Below, one piece after another: positions 1 through 12,502 of a stretch of DNA of 64,000 nucleotides (positions are counted from its first letter, which is position 1; every line of letters begins with the position of its first letter). Source of the DNA: Pseudonocardia broussonetiae (GTDB lineage: Bacteria; Actinomycetota; Actinomycetes; Mycobacteriales; Pseudonocardiaceae); NCBI RefSeq assembly GCF_013155125.1, contig NZ_CP053564.1, positions 3,231,501 to 3,295,500 of the forward strand, in the 5' to 3' direction. The position numbers and the translations under genes are program-made. The notes beneath the pieces were generated by a model. It made no database searches and was not told the DNA's origin. It was given only the letters and a program-made list of their open reading frames with translations.

Positions 1-1119
1 CCGCTGCCCGGCGGCGTGCACCGAGACCGCCCAGCGCCCGTCGGCCCCGGCGAGGCGGCCGGTCTCGGCGGAGCGCGTCACGGCGGGGGAGGCGGCGAGG
101 TCGCCGGGCGGCACCGGGCCGTGCGCGGCGAGGCGCCCGTCGTCGACGTCGAGGACGGCGACCCAGCAGCCGAGCAGCTCGCCGAGGGTGGCCGCGATGT
201 CGTCGACGCCGCCGCCCGAGAGCACGACCTCGGAGAACCGGTCGTGTGCGGTGGCGGCGCTCTCGATGCCCGCGTGGGCGGCGGACAGCGCGGCGAGGGC
301 GTCGGCGGTCTCGGCCGTCCGGCGGGCCTGCACGAGCGAGACGGCGGCCAGCGCGGCCAGCGAGCCGAGCAGCGCGACCTCCTCGCGGGTGAACGGGCGG
401 CGCGTGCGGTTGGCGGCGAACAGCACGCCGACGAACTCGCCGTCGACGAGCAGCGGCGTGCCGCAGATCGCGACCAGCCCCTCCTCGTCGACGGCGTCGT
501 CGATCTCGGAGGTGTGGGCGTAGCGGCCGTCGGCGGGGTAGTCGGCGGTCCAGTAGGGGCGGCGGGTCTGCGCGACGAGCCCGCCGAGCCCGGCCCCCAG
601 CGGCAGCCGCAGGCCCTGGAACCGCGCCGACACCGAGCCTGCGGTGGCGCGCATGAACGTGTCGCCGCGCTGCGGGTCGTACAGGGTCAGGTAGGCGACG
701 TCGGTGCCGATCAGGCCGCGGGCGCGGCGGACGATGGCGTCGAGGACGCCGCGGGGGTCGGCGGCCGAGGCGAGGTCGCGGGCGGTCTCGACCAGCGCCG
801 AGAGCTCGGCCTCGCGGCGGCGGTGCTCGTCGATGCCGGCCCGGACGCGCAGGGCCAGCGCCCGCGCGACGGCCGCGGTCTCGCTGTCGGTGGCCTGCAG
901 CGCACGGGCCTCGATGAGGTCGGCGGGTGCGTCCTGGGCGAGCAGGCGCAGCAGGTCCAGCGCGGTCTGCGGCACGGCGGGGATGATGCCACCCGCCGTG
1001 CCGTGGGCAGTGGGCTGCGCCTCGTCCGGGGTTGGATCGTCGAGGGTGCGCTCGTCCGGAGTTGCAGGTAGGCCACCTTGCTGACGGTTATTGTCATCAA
1101 GGTGGCCTTCCTGCAACAT
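1..1119 (-). CDS. GAF-domain transcriptional regulator, partial (C-terminus beyond the window)
   Basis: An open minus-strand frame runs off the left edge of the window. The translation contains a clear GAF sensor domain, with stretches such as LVETARDLASAADPRGVLDA, GTDVAYLTLYDP and GTPLLVDGEFVGVLFAANR. A second sensor-like segment (ATLGELLGCWVAVLDVDDG) follows, as in PucR/CdaR-type activators whose helix-turn-helix lies at the C-terminus; that part is outside the window. The frame is open back to an ATG at 1119, but the first residues would then come from a hairpin repeat and no good ribosome site precedes that ATG. A GTG at 975, just before the conserved region, is an alternative start. It lies downstream of, and on the same strand as, a transporter and a hydroxybutyrate dehydrogenase gene, so it probably controls them. 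Family is fairly sure; start and ligand are not. Confidence 0.7.
   Translation of the reverse strand, partial: MLQEGHLDDNNRQQGGLPATPDERTLDDPTPDEAQPTAHGTAGGIIPAVPQTALDLLRLLAQDAPADLIEARALQATDSETAAVARALALRVRAGIDEHRRREAELSALVETARDLASAADPRGVLDAIVRRARGLIGTDVAYLTLYDPQRGDTFMRATAGSVSARFQGLRLPLGAGLGGLVAQTRRPYWTADYPADGRYAHTSEIDDAVDEEGLVAICGTPLLVDGEFVGVLFAANRTRRPFTREEVALLGSLAALAAVSLVQARRTAETADALAALSAAHAGIESAATAHDRFSEVVLSGGGVDDIAATLGELLGCWVAVLDVDDGRLAAHGPVPPGDLAASPAVTRSAETGRLAGADGRWAVSVHAAGQR
1061..1117. repeat. Long hairpin repeat, copy 1 of 4
   Basis: The arms at 1061-1079 and 1099-1117 are 19 nt each and complementary with one mismatch. The loop is 19 nt. The core GGCCACCTT/AAGGTGGCC is shared with three hairpins at 53251-54011. 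This copy lies between the stop of the MHS transporter gene (1137) and the body of the GAF regulator gene on the same strand. It could act as a transcription or RNA-stability signal, but no T-run follows it. Confidence 0.85.
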
Positions 1120-1136
1120 GCCCCGGGCCCGTCGGC

Positions 1137-2474
1137 TCAGCGCGCCGCCGACTTCGGCAGGGCCGGGTCGTCGGCCAGGTCGCGGTGGCGGGTCTCGGAG
1201 TAGGACGCCACGGCGATGATCGTCAGCACCGCCGACGCCGCCACGTAGACGGCCACGGGGTAGCCGCTGCCGTACGTGGTGATCAGCGCGACCGCGATGA
1301 TCGGGGCGAGCCCGCCGGCCAGGATCGAGGCCAGCTGGTAGCCGATCGAGACGCCCGAGTAGCGCACCTTCGTCCCGAACAGCTCGGACAGGAACGCGGC
1401 CTGCGGCCCGTACATGGCGCCGTGGAACAGCAGCCCGCCGACGACCGCGAGCACGGCCGCGCCGAAGTTGCGCGTGTCGAGCAGCGCGATGAACGCGAAC
1501 GCCCAGATCCCGACGCCCGCGGCGCCCAGGATGTAGAGCGGCTTGCGGCCGAAGCGGTCCGACAGCGCGCCCCAGACCGGGATCGTCACGAAGTGCACGG
1601 CCGCGCCGATCAGCACCGCACCCAGCACGAACGAGCTCGACAGCCCCAGCTGCGTCGTCGCGTACGTCGTCACGACGATGGTGAAGATGTAGTACGAGAC
1701 GTTCTCCGCGAACCGCGCGCCCATCGCCGTGAGCACCTCGCGGGGGTAGCTGCGCAGCACCTCGAGGATTGGCATGGCGTCGGCGGTGCCGGCGGCGGCG
1801 CGCTCCTCGGCCTGCCGCTGCGCCTCGCGGAACACCGGCGACTCCTCGACCGAGAGCCGGATGTAGAGCCCGATCAGCACGAGCACCGCCGAGAGCAGGA
1901 ACGGGATGCGCCAGCCCCAGGCCAGGAAGTCGGCCTCGCTCTGGAACGCCGCGAGCAGCGCCAGGATGCCGTTGGCGAGCAGCTGCCCGCCGGGGGCGCC
2001 GGCCTGCGGCCAGCTCGCCCAGTAGCCGCGGCGGGCCGGGTCGCCGTGCTCGGAGACGATGAGCACCGCGCCGCCCCACTCGCCGCCGAGGGCGAAGCCC
2101 TGCACGAGGCGCAGCAGCACGAGGATGATCGGCGCCGCGAGCCCGATGGTGGCGTAGCCGGGCAGGACGCCGATGAGGAACGTCGCCACCCCCATCATCA
2201 GCAGGCTGACGACGAGCAGCGTCTTGCGGCCGATCTTGTCGCCGTAGTGGCCGAAGACGAGGCCGCCGACCGGCCGCGCGATGAACCCGACGGCGAACGT
2301 GCCCAGCGACAGCAGCGTCCCGGTGGCGGGGTCGTTGCCGGGGAAGAAGACCTGCGGGAACACCAGCGCCGCGGCGACGCCGTAGAGGAAGAAGTCGTAC
2401 CACTCGACGGTGGTGCCGGCCATGCTCGCGCCGACGATCTTGACGATGGAGCTGCGCGGCTGGTTCTCAGCCAT
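1137..2474 (-). CDS. MFS transporter, metabolite:H+ symporter (MHS) family
   Basis: This 445-residue membrane protein has about 12 hydrophobic segments. It starts with the MHS signature region (ASMAGTTVEWYDFFLYGVAA) and carries both MFS loop motifs: GHYGDKIGRKTLL after helix 2 and ALSDRFGRKPLY after helix 8. The length is typical of the ShiA/ProP/KgtP group, which imports organic acids or betaines with protons. The ATG at 2474 has an AGAAAGGG ribosome site. The gene begins 17 nt after the stop of a 3-hydroxybutyrate dehydrogenase gene, so the two are almost certainly one operon. The natural reading is uptake of 3-hydroxybutyrate or a similar acid followed by oxidation. The substrate is inferred from the neighbour, not from residues. 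Confidence 0.9.
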   Translation of the reverse strand: MAENQPRSSIVKIVGASMAGTTVEWYDFFLYGVAAALVFPQVFFPGNDPATGTLLSLGTFAVGFIARPVGGLVFGHYGDKIGRKTLLVVSLLMMGVATFLIGVLPGYATIGLAAPIILVLLRLVQGFALGGEWGGAVLIVSEHGDPARRGYWASWPQAGAPGGQLLANGILALLAAFQSEADFLAWGWRIPFLLSAVLVLIGLYIRLSVEESPVFREAQRQAEERAAAGTADAMPILEVLRSYPREVLTAMGARFAENVSYYIFTIVVTTYATTQLGLSSSFVLGAVLIGAAVHFVTIPVWGALSDRFGRKPLYILGAAGVGIWAFAFIALLDTRNFGAAVLAVVGGLLFHGAMYGPQAAFLSELFGTKVRYSGVSIGYQLASILAGGLAPIIAVALITTYGSGYPVAVYVAASAVLTIIAVASYSETRHRDLADDPALPKSAAR

Positions 2475-2491
2475 GGGGCAACCCTTTCTGG

Positions 2492-3241
2492 CTAGTGGGC
2501 GGTCCAGCCGCCGTCCATGAGGTAGGAGGTGCCGGAGATCGAGCCGGACGCCGGGCCGTAGAGCACGGCGGCGAGTTCGGCGACCTCGGCGGGTTCGACG
2601 AGCCGCTTCACGGCCACGGGCGTGAGCATGATCTGCTCCAGGACCTGCGACTCGTCGATGCCGTGCGTGCGCGCCTGGTCGGCGATCTGCTTCTCGACCA
2701 GCGGCGTCCGCACGTAGGCGGGGTTGAGGCAGTTGCTGGTGACGCCGTGCGCGGCGCCCTCCAGCGCGATCACCTTCGACAGCCCCTCCAGCCCGTGCTT
2801 GGCGCTGACGTAGGCCGACTTGAACGGGCTCGCGCGCACCCCGTGCACGCTGGAGACGTTGACGATCCGCCCCCAGCCGCGCTCGTACATGTGCGGCAGG
2901 ACCCGCCGGGAGAGCCGGAACGGCGCCTCCAGCATCACGCGCAGGATGAGGCCGAACCGCTCGGGGTCGAACTCGTGCACCGGCGCCACGTGCTGGATGC
3001 CGGCGTTGTTGACGAGCACGTCCACGGCGGACGGCAGCGCGTCGACGGCGTCGAGGTCGGAGAGGTCGCAGACGACCGTCTCGACCCCCGCCACCTCGTC
3101 CGCCAGCGCCTTGAGGCCCGCCTCGTCACGGTCGACGGCGACGACGTGCGCACCGTCGGCGGCCATGCGCTGCACGATGGCCTTGCCGATGCCGGACGCC
3201 GCGCCCGTGACCAGCGCCGTCCGACCGTCCAGGATCGTCAT
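2492..3241 (-). CDS. bdhA: 3-hydroxybutyrate dehydrogenase (SDR family)
   Basis: The 249-residue product is a classical short-chain dehydrogenase: nucleotide site TGAASGIGKA near the N-terminus, NNAG, the SSVHG serine region, and the catalytic YVSAK. The sequence around SAYVSAKHGLEGLSKVIALE and the C-terminal SGTSYLMDGGWTAH are characteristic of D-3-hydroxybutyrate dehydrogenases, which reversibly convert 3-hydroxybutyrate and NAD to acetoacetate and NADH. The ATG at 3241 gives the normal family N-terminus (MTILDGRTALVTG); the frame is open further upstream but that extension has no SDR character. No strong ribosome site precedes the ATG. It is the first gene of an operon with the MHS transporter. 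Confidence 0.88.
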   Translation of the reverse strand: MTILDGRTALVTGAASGIGKAIVQRMAADGAHVVAVDRDEAGLKALADEVAGVETVVCDLSDLDAVDALPSAVDVLVNNAGIQHVAPVHEFDPERFGLILRVMLEAPFRLSRRVLPHMYERGWGRIVNVSSVHGVRASPFKSAYVSAKHGLEGLSKVIALEGAAHGVTSNCLNPAYVRTPLVEKQIADQARTHGIDESQVLEQIMLTPVAVKRLVEPAEVAELAAVLYGPASGSISGTSYLMDGGWTAH

Positions 3242-3380
3242 GACCGGGAACGTTAAGACAGAGTGAGGCGCTCCGCTGTGTGGCGCGCACCCACATTCCC
3301 GGTGCCGATCATGTGGTCCGCGCCCCGACGATCTCAGGATGAGATCCATCTGCGGCAGCGGGCGGCTCATACTGCGCCGC

Positions 3381-3638
3381 ATGCGCACTAGCAGCTGGGT
3401 CGCCGACGTCGGCGCCGAGAACGCCACCTGGCTCGCCACCGAGAGCCGCACCGCCCGCCTCGCCCGCGAGTACCGCCCGGTGGACCTGGGCGACGGCCGG
3501 ATCAGCTACAGCTACCGCGCCCTCGGCTCGGCCCGCGAGCTGGGGGAGGAGGAGGACGGCTACCTCACCGACGACGCCGAGGGACTGCGGGTGTGGATCG
3601 GGGACGACGCGTTCGAGCTGGAGGAGATCGAGGTCTGA
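3381..3638 (+). CDS. Hypothetical protein, 85 residues
   Basis: This is a small soluble protein starting MRTSSWVADVGAENATWLA. It has a basic first half and an acidic C-terminus ending in EEIEV, with no membrane segment or cysteine. It is divergent from bdhA, with 139 nt between starts. CATACT lies 8 nt before the ATG, resembling the leaderless promoters seen elsewhere in this window. An ATG at 3339 in the same frame would add 14 residues of unlikely composition. The coherent charged composition suggests a real gene, but I do not recognise the family and no function is proposed. Confidence 0.55.
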   Translation: MRTSSWVADVGAENATWLATESRTARLAREYRPVDLGDGRISYSYRALGSARELGEEEDGYLTDDAEGLRVWIGDDAFELEEIEV

Positions 3639-3940
3639 CGCGCTCGGCGGCGGGGGCCGTCGGCGACCGTCGGGCGGCTGCGGCCAGGTGACCTGTGTGC
3701 CGACGGCGGGGTTGCCGACCTGGGTAGCGGTGCTGCCCCCCGACGCCGGACGCGGCTGCACACCGGTTCCGCACCCCACGCACCGTCTGGAGCCGGTGTG
3801 GGGCGTACGTGGCTGGTGTGCGGGGCATCGGGGAGCCCGTCTCGACCGGTGCCGCCGCTCCGCACGCGGGGTCGGGTCCTCGGGGCCGCCCCCGCTCGCC
3901 CTCGCGCCCGTCCGGCACCTGCCCCACCCGCCCACCCACC

Positions 3941-4080
3941 GGTGATCGTCGGGAGTGTGACCTGGCGGTCTTGCGGAGGGCGCTGAGGGTGCGGTCTCGG
4001 TGATCACCGGGCAGTGATCGCCGGGAGTGTGTCGCCAGGGTCGTGGGGAGGGCCGTGGTGGTGCGGTCCCGGTGATCACC
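3941..4080. repeat. 68-bp repeat dimer 1
   Basis: Two copies, 3941-4008 and about 4013-4080, lie 72 nt apart. Each starts with a GGTGATCGTC-like sequence (the second is degenerate, AGTGATCGCC), has an internal GAGTGTG and GGAGGGC..TG region, and ends GGTGCGGTCTC or GGTGCGGTCCC, then the palindrome GGTGATCACC. The pair is somewhat diverged from dimers 2 and 3. Confidence 0.85.
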
Positions 4081-4343
4081 GCCCTCGGTCCCTGGGTTCC
4101 GGGTTTCCGCGCCTGATCGGCTTGCGCCTGATCGCCCCGCGGCCGGCCGCTCGCGCTCCATCGCCCGGCCTCCACCGCCAACCCCCACCGCCGCGTCCGC
4201 TCCGCGCGACGTGGTGCGGGTCGTGATCCGCAACGGGGCGCCTGATCGCGTCGCGGCCTGCCGGCCGCACTCACTGCGCGCCCCATCGCCCCGCGCCCCA
4301 TCGCCAACCGCCCCACCACCCCGCCCCCGGGCCCGGGCCCACC

Positions 4344-4483
4344 GGTGATCGTCGGGAATGTGACGTGGGGGTCGTGCGGAGGGCCCTGGTGGTGCGGTCT
4401 CGGTGATCACCGGGCGGTGATCGTCGGGAGTGTGACGTGGGGGTCGTGCGGAGGGCCCTGGCGGTGCGGTCTCGGTGATCACC
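4344..4483. repeat. 68-bp repeat dimer 2
   Basis: Two nearly identical copies, 4344-4411 and 4416-4483, are separated by four bases. They share GTGACGTGGGGGTCGTGCGG and the terminal GGTGCGGTCTCGGTGATCACC-type end. The period is 72 nt, the same as in dimers 1 and 3. Confidence 0.9.
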
Positions 4484-4494
4484 GGAAGCTCCCG

Positions 4495-4569
4495 CCAACC
4501 CGCGCCCCGCCAACCCGCGCCCCACCAACCCGCGCCCCACCAACCCGCGCCCCACCAACCCGCGCCCCA
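4495..4569. repeat. 15-bp tandem repeat, five units
   Basis: The unit is CCAACCCGCGCCCCA, with one G variant, repeated five times without gaps between repeat dimers 2 and 3. It is C-rich and free of stops on either strand in several frames, which creates artificial open frames. It looks like a simple minisatellite-type repeat. Confidence 0.88.
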
Positions 4570-4635
4570 CCGCCTCGCGGCAGCCGCCCGCGCTCCGCCG
4601 CCCGCGCCCCACCGCGCCAGCCCGCGGCCCGATCT

Positions 4636-4775
4636 GGTGATCGTCGGAAGTGTGACGTGGGGGTCGTGCGGAGGGCCCTGCCGGTGCGGTCTCGGTGATC
4701 ACCGGGCGGTGATCGTCGAGAGTGTGACGTCAGGGTCGTCGGGAGGGCCGTGCTGGTGCGGTCTCGGTGATCACC
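4636..4775. repeat. 68-bp repeat dimer 3
   Basis: Copies at 4636-4703 and 4708-4775 have the same 72-nt period. The first is close to dimer 2. The second reads GTGACGTCAGGGTCGTCGGG in the middle and so is an intermediate towards dimer 1. Both end in the palindrome GGTGATCACC. Confidence 0.88.
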
Positions 4776-4960
4776 GGCCCGGATGGCCGGGATCCTCACC
4801 GGCTCCGCCGCGGTGCTCACCGAGGCCGACGAACAAGCACCTGCTCATCGCGCGGCTGGCGCACGCCGGGCGCGGGCTGAAGGTCGAGCAGGGTGGGGAA
4901 GGGGTACGGGCCGGAGGCGTAGACGCCCCCGGCCCGCACCGTCACGTCAGAACAGCGCTG

Positions 4961-6404
4961 TCACGTCAGCGGCCGGTCGGTCGGCTCGATCGGCCGGGGC
5001 AGGACGTCGCGCCCGGTGAGGTAGGCGTCGACCCCGGCCGCGGCGGCCCGGCCCTCGGCGATGGCCCACACGATCAGCGACTGGCCGCGGCCCATGTCGC
5101 CCGCGGAGAACACCCCGTCGACGCTGGTCATGAAGCTGCGGTCGCGCGCGACGTTGCCGCGCTCGTCGAGCTCCACCCCGAGGTCGGAGAGCAGCTTGCC
5201 CTTCTCCGGCCCGACGAAGCCCATCGCGAGCAGCACGAGCTGCGCGGGCAGGAGCTTCTCGGTGCCCTCGACGGGGTCGAAGCCCTTCTCGCCGCGCTTG
5301 ACCTCGACGATGCGGATGCCGGCGAGCTTGCCCTCGTCGTCGGCGACGAACTCGGTGGTGTTGACCGAGAACAGCCGGTCGCCACCCTCCTCGTGCGCGC
5401 TCGACACCCGGTAGACCATCGGGTACGTCGGCCAGGGCATGCCCTCGGTGCGCTTCTCCGGGGGCGTCGGCATGATCTCGAGCTGGGTGACCGAGCGGGC
5501 GCCCTGCCGGTGGCTCGTGCCGAGGCAGTCGGCGCCGGTGTCACCGCCGCCGATGATCACGACGTCCTTGCCCTCGGCCGTGATCGGCGGTGCGTCGATG
5601 TCGCCCTGCTGCACGTGGTTGGCCCACGGCAGGAACTCCATCGCCTGGTAGACGCCCTCGGTCTCGCGGCCGGCGGCGGGCAGGTCGCGCCACGCCGTGG
5701 CCCCGCCCGCGAGCACGACGGCGTCGAACTCGTCGCGCAGCTGCTCGACGGTGATGTCCGTGCCGACGTCGACCGACGCCCGGAACATCGTGCCCTCGTC
5801 CTGCATCTGCTTGAGGCGCCGGTCGAGCCGCGCCTTCTCCATCTTGAACTCGGGGATGCCGTAGCGCAGCAGGCCGCCGATGCGGTCGGAGCGCTCGAAC
5901 ACCACGACGTCGTGGCCCACGCGCGTGAGCTGCTGCGCGGCGGCCAGCCCGGCCGGCCCGGAACCGACGACGGCGACCTTCTTGCCCGTCTTCGTCCGCG
6001 CCGGCTGCGGCGGCACCCAGCCCTCGTCCCACGCCCGGTCGACGATCTCGATCTCGACCTGCTTGATCGTGACGGCGTCGTCGTTGATCGCCAGCACGCA
6101 GGCCGCCTCGCACGGGGCGGGGCAGAGCGTGCCGGTGAACTCCGGGAAGTTGTTCGTGGCGTGCAGCCGCTCGGTGGCCTCGCGCCAGTCCTTGCGGTAG
6201 ACGAGGTCGTTCCACTCCGGGATGAGGTTGCCCAGCGGGCAGCCCTGGTGGCAGAACGGGATGCCGCAGTTCATGCAGCGCCCGGCCTGCTTCTCCAGGT
6301 GGTCGCGGGGGAAGTCCTCGTAGACCTCCCGCCAGTCCATCAGCCGCAGGTCGACCGGGCGGCGGGTGGGCCCCTCCCGCTTGGTGGTCAGGAATCCCTT
6401 CGGG

Positions 6405-6412
<8 letters not shown>
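4961..6412 (-). CDS. gltD: Glutamate synthase, small (beta) subunit
   Basis: The 483-residue subunit passes electrons from NADPH through FAD to the large subunit, which makes two glutamates from 2-oxoglutarate and glutamine. The N-terminal Fe-S region has [17 protein letters not shown] and a second set in [10 protein letters not shown]. The FAD site [17 protein letters not shown] and the NADPH site [15 protein letters not shown] follow in the usual order. The length is normal. The start ATG at 6412 overlaps the gltB stop by 8 nt and has GGAGG seven bases upstream inside gltB, so the two subunits are translationally coupled. The C-terminal tail before the stop ([16 protein letters not shown]) is ordinary. 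Confidence 0.97.
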
Positions 6413-10955
<4,543 letters not shown>

Positions 10956-11332
10956 CAGTGCCTCCTGTCGTCTCGGTGCACCCCGACACTGACCCACTAC
11001 TGCTTGGGGCAATCGGGACGACGTGATGGTTGAGGGGAAAGGATAAGCGACACGCCCGTCCGCTGGCCGGTCCTGGTCCGAACGGGTGCATCTGGATGCG
11101 CCGACGAGAGGTCGTGGTGGAGACCCGGTGCCGGCACGACGACCTGACGCCGGGGGTGGGCGTCGGCCGGTGGTGCTCCGTGGTGCGCAGGCACGCTGCA
11201 GTGGGTGCTCTGGCGCGCCCACCAGCGTCGCACGCGACGCCGACGATCCGCCAGTGGTCAGGGACGTGAGCCCGGTGACCTGCAGCGGCGCCGGTGGGGG
11301 CGCCACCGCGCCCGACCCGTCAGACTGGCGCC
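10956..11332. other. Divergent intergenic region upstream of gltB
   Basis: This 377-nt stretch separates gltB (minus) from the FhuF-like gene (plus) and must hold both promoters. On the minus strand TATCCT at 11040-11045 is a possible -10 for gltB, without a recognisable -35. I do not see a clear GlnR box pair. Nothing in it looks coding. Confidence 0.5.
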
Positions 11333-12058
11333 GTGGACGTCGCCGGAGCCCTGCACGACGTGGCCCGCGCCGGCCCCTTCTTCACCGTCGCCACCGGCCC
11401 CGCCGGCTCCGCCCCGGACGGCGCCCACCCCGTCGCCGACGCCTGTGCAGGCCGCACCGATGCACTCGTCCGGCGCATCGCGCACGTACGCACCGTCCTC
11501 GGCTCCGACGACCGCGTCGCGGCGTCCGTCACGTTCCAGGGGCTCGCGGCGCTGCTCGTGGCGGCGCCGTTCGCGGCGGCCGTCGTGCACGGGGTGCTGC
11601 CCGCCCTCAGCCCGTCGGCGCTGCACTGGGCCCCGCGCACCGACGGGCCGTGGGAGCTGTGGTGCGCCGACCCCGGCGGCCGTCCGGTGCCGGACCCGGC
11701 CGACGCCGCGGCCGGCCTCGCCGACCTGCTGCTCGACCAGCACCTGCGCCCGCTCGCGGCGGCGGTCCGGGAGCGGGTGGCGGTGTCGGAGAAGGTGCTG
11801 CACGGCAACACCGCGTCCACCGTGGCCGCGACGCGGCGGCTGGTCGTCGCGCAGTGGCCCGCGGTGCACGACCGGGCCACCGAGGTGGCCGAGCGCCTGC
11901 TCGACACCGGGGTGCTCGCGGGCACGGGGGAGCGGCTCGCGCCGCGGCCGCCGGACCGCGGGTGGAGCTTCCGCCGCCGGTCCTGCTGCCTCTACTACCG
12001 GGCCCGCGACGGCGGGCTGTGCGGCGACTGCGTGCTCGCGCCGCGCCCGGCGGACTAG
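11333..12058 (+). CDS. FhuF-like (2Fe-2S) iron reductase family protein
   Basis: The 241-residue protein ends with [16 protein letters not shown], that is C-C-x10-C-x2-C, the cluster-binding motif of ferric siderophore reductases such as FhuF. The preceding helical region ([20 protein letters not shown] and WCADPGG) also fits that family. Such proteins reduce Fe(III)-siderophores in the cytoplasm to release iron. The GTG at 11333 has CAGACT six bases upstream, resembling a leaderless promoter; an ATG at 11294 is a weaker alternative. No siderophore transporter is adjacent, so the partner is unknown. The gene converges on the Asp23 gene, and the two stop codons sit in opposite arms of one inverted repeat. 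Confidence 0.75.
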   Translation: MDVAGALHDVARAGPFFTVATGPAGSAPDGAHPVADACAGRTDALVRRIAHVRTVLGSDDRVAASVTFQGLAALLVAAPFAAAVVHGVLPALSPSALHWAPRTDGPWELWCADPGGRPVPDPADAAAGLADLLLDQHLRPLAAAVRERVAVSEKVLHGNTASTVAATRRLVVAQWPAVHDRATEVAERLLDTGVLAGTGERLAPRPPDRGWSFRRRSCCLYYRARDGGLCGDCVLAPRPAD

Positions 12059-12130
12059 GAGCGCGCTGAACAACTCGGGCCTACTGCGCGCCGCTCGCTA
12101 CGACCGGAGTTCTTCAGCACGCTCCTAGTC
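12053..12130. terminator. Inverted repeat across two convergent stop codons
   Basis: The 24-nt arms at 12053-12076 and 12107-12130 are complementary with two mismatches around a 30-nt loop. Each arm contains a TAG stop: that of the FhuF-like gene on the left and that of the Asp23 gene on the right. A bidirectional terminator is the simplest role, although there is no T-run and the arms are unusually long and AT-richer than their surroundings, which would also fit a small mobile element remnant. Confidence 0.7.
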
Positions 12131-12502
12131 GAGCAGCACCTCGGCGACGACGACGGTCACGACGACGTCGAGGCCGGTGTAGGCCCCGACCTCGGCGGCC
12201 ACCTCGCGCTGCACGGCCTGGGCGACGTCGCGGCAGGTGAACCCCAGCCGGGTGGCCAGGGTGATCGTGACGTCCGCGGTGTGGCCGCGCACCTCCGCGT
12301 GCACGCCGCCGGCGGGCAGGGAGCCGCGGTCGCGGGCGGGGTCGAGCCAGGAGCCGGCCAGCCCGAGCAGGGCCTGGGTGAGGTCGGCGCGCAGGGCCAC
12401 GACCCCGGGCACGCGGCGGGCGCGGTGCGCGGCCACCCGCGCCACGACGGCGTCGCCGACGTGCACGCGCACCTCCGGGGCGCCCTCCGCCACCCCGCTC
12501 AC
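12125..12502 (-). CDS. Asp23/Gls24 family envelope stress protein
   Basis: The 125-residue product has the Asp23/Gls24 pattern: VRVHVGDAVVARVAAHRARRVPGV, then VHAEVRGHTADVTITLATRLG and the C-terminal VQREVAAEVGAYTGLDVVVTVVV. Family members are induced by alkaline or envelope stress in Gram-positive bacteria and sit near the membrane; the biochemical role is poorly known. The GTG at 12502 overlaps the stop of the preceding Asp23-type gene by four bases (GTGA), so the two are coupled. It is third in the operon sigma factor, zinc-finger/Asp23, Asp23. The family is well supported; the function is not. Confidence 0.82.
   Translation of the reverse strand: MSGVAEGAPEVRVHVGDAVVARVAAHRARRVPGVVALRADLTQALLGLAGSWLDPARDRGSLPAGGVHAEVRGHTADVTITLATRLGFTCRDVAQAVQREVAAEVGAYTGLDVVVTVVVAEVLLD

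Larger units (their letters stand above)
3639..4960. other. Gene-free 1.3-kb region with repeat dimers
   Basis: No convincing gene is present: the open frames here have low-complexity Arg/Pro/Ala-rich translations that follow the repeats. The first 300 nt hold no obvious structure. From 3941 there are three dimers of a 68-bp repeat, separated by C-rich DNA containing motifs such as GCGCCTGATCG and CCCCATCGCC. A 15-bp tandem repeat lies between the second and third dimers. The last stretch, 4776-4960, between the third dimer and the gltD stop, shows nothing clear. Confidence 0.75.

Noticed and set aside
711..1100. A 129-residue minus-strand frame starting MMTITVSK
   Set aside because: It is offset from the GAF reading frame and its translation is Ser/Arg/Pro-rich. 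The GAF frame has clear domain sequence.
3565..4702. Overlapping open frames on both strands in the repeat region
   Set aside because: Their translations are Arg/Pro/Ala-rich and follow the DNA repeats, with no conserved motif, no ribosome site and no third-position bias that differs between strands.
3941..4775. CRISPR array
   Set aside because: Repeats are 68 nt, in dimers, with four-base gaps inside pairs and long unrelated gaps between pairs; there are no uniform unique spacers and no cas genes.
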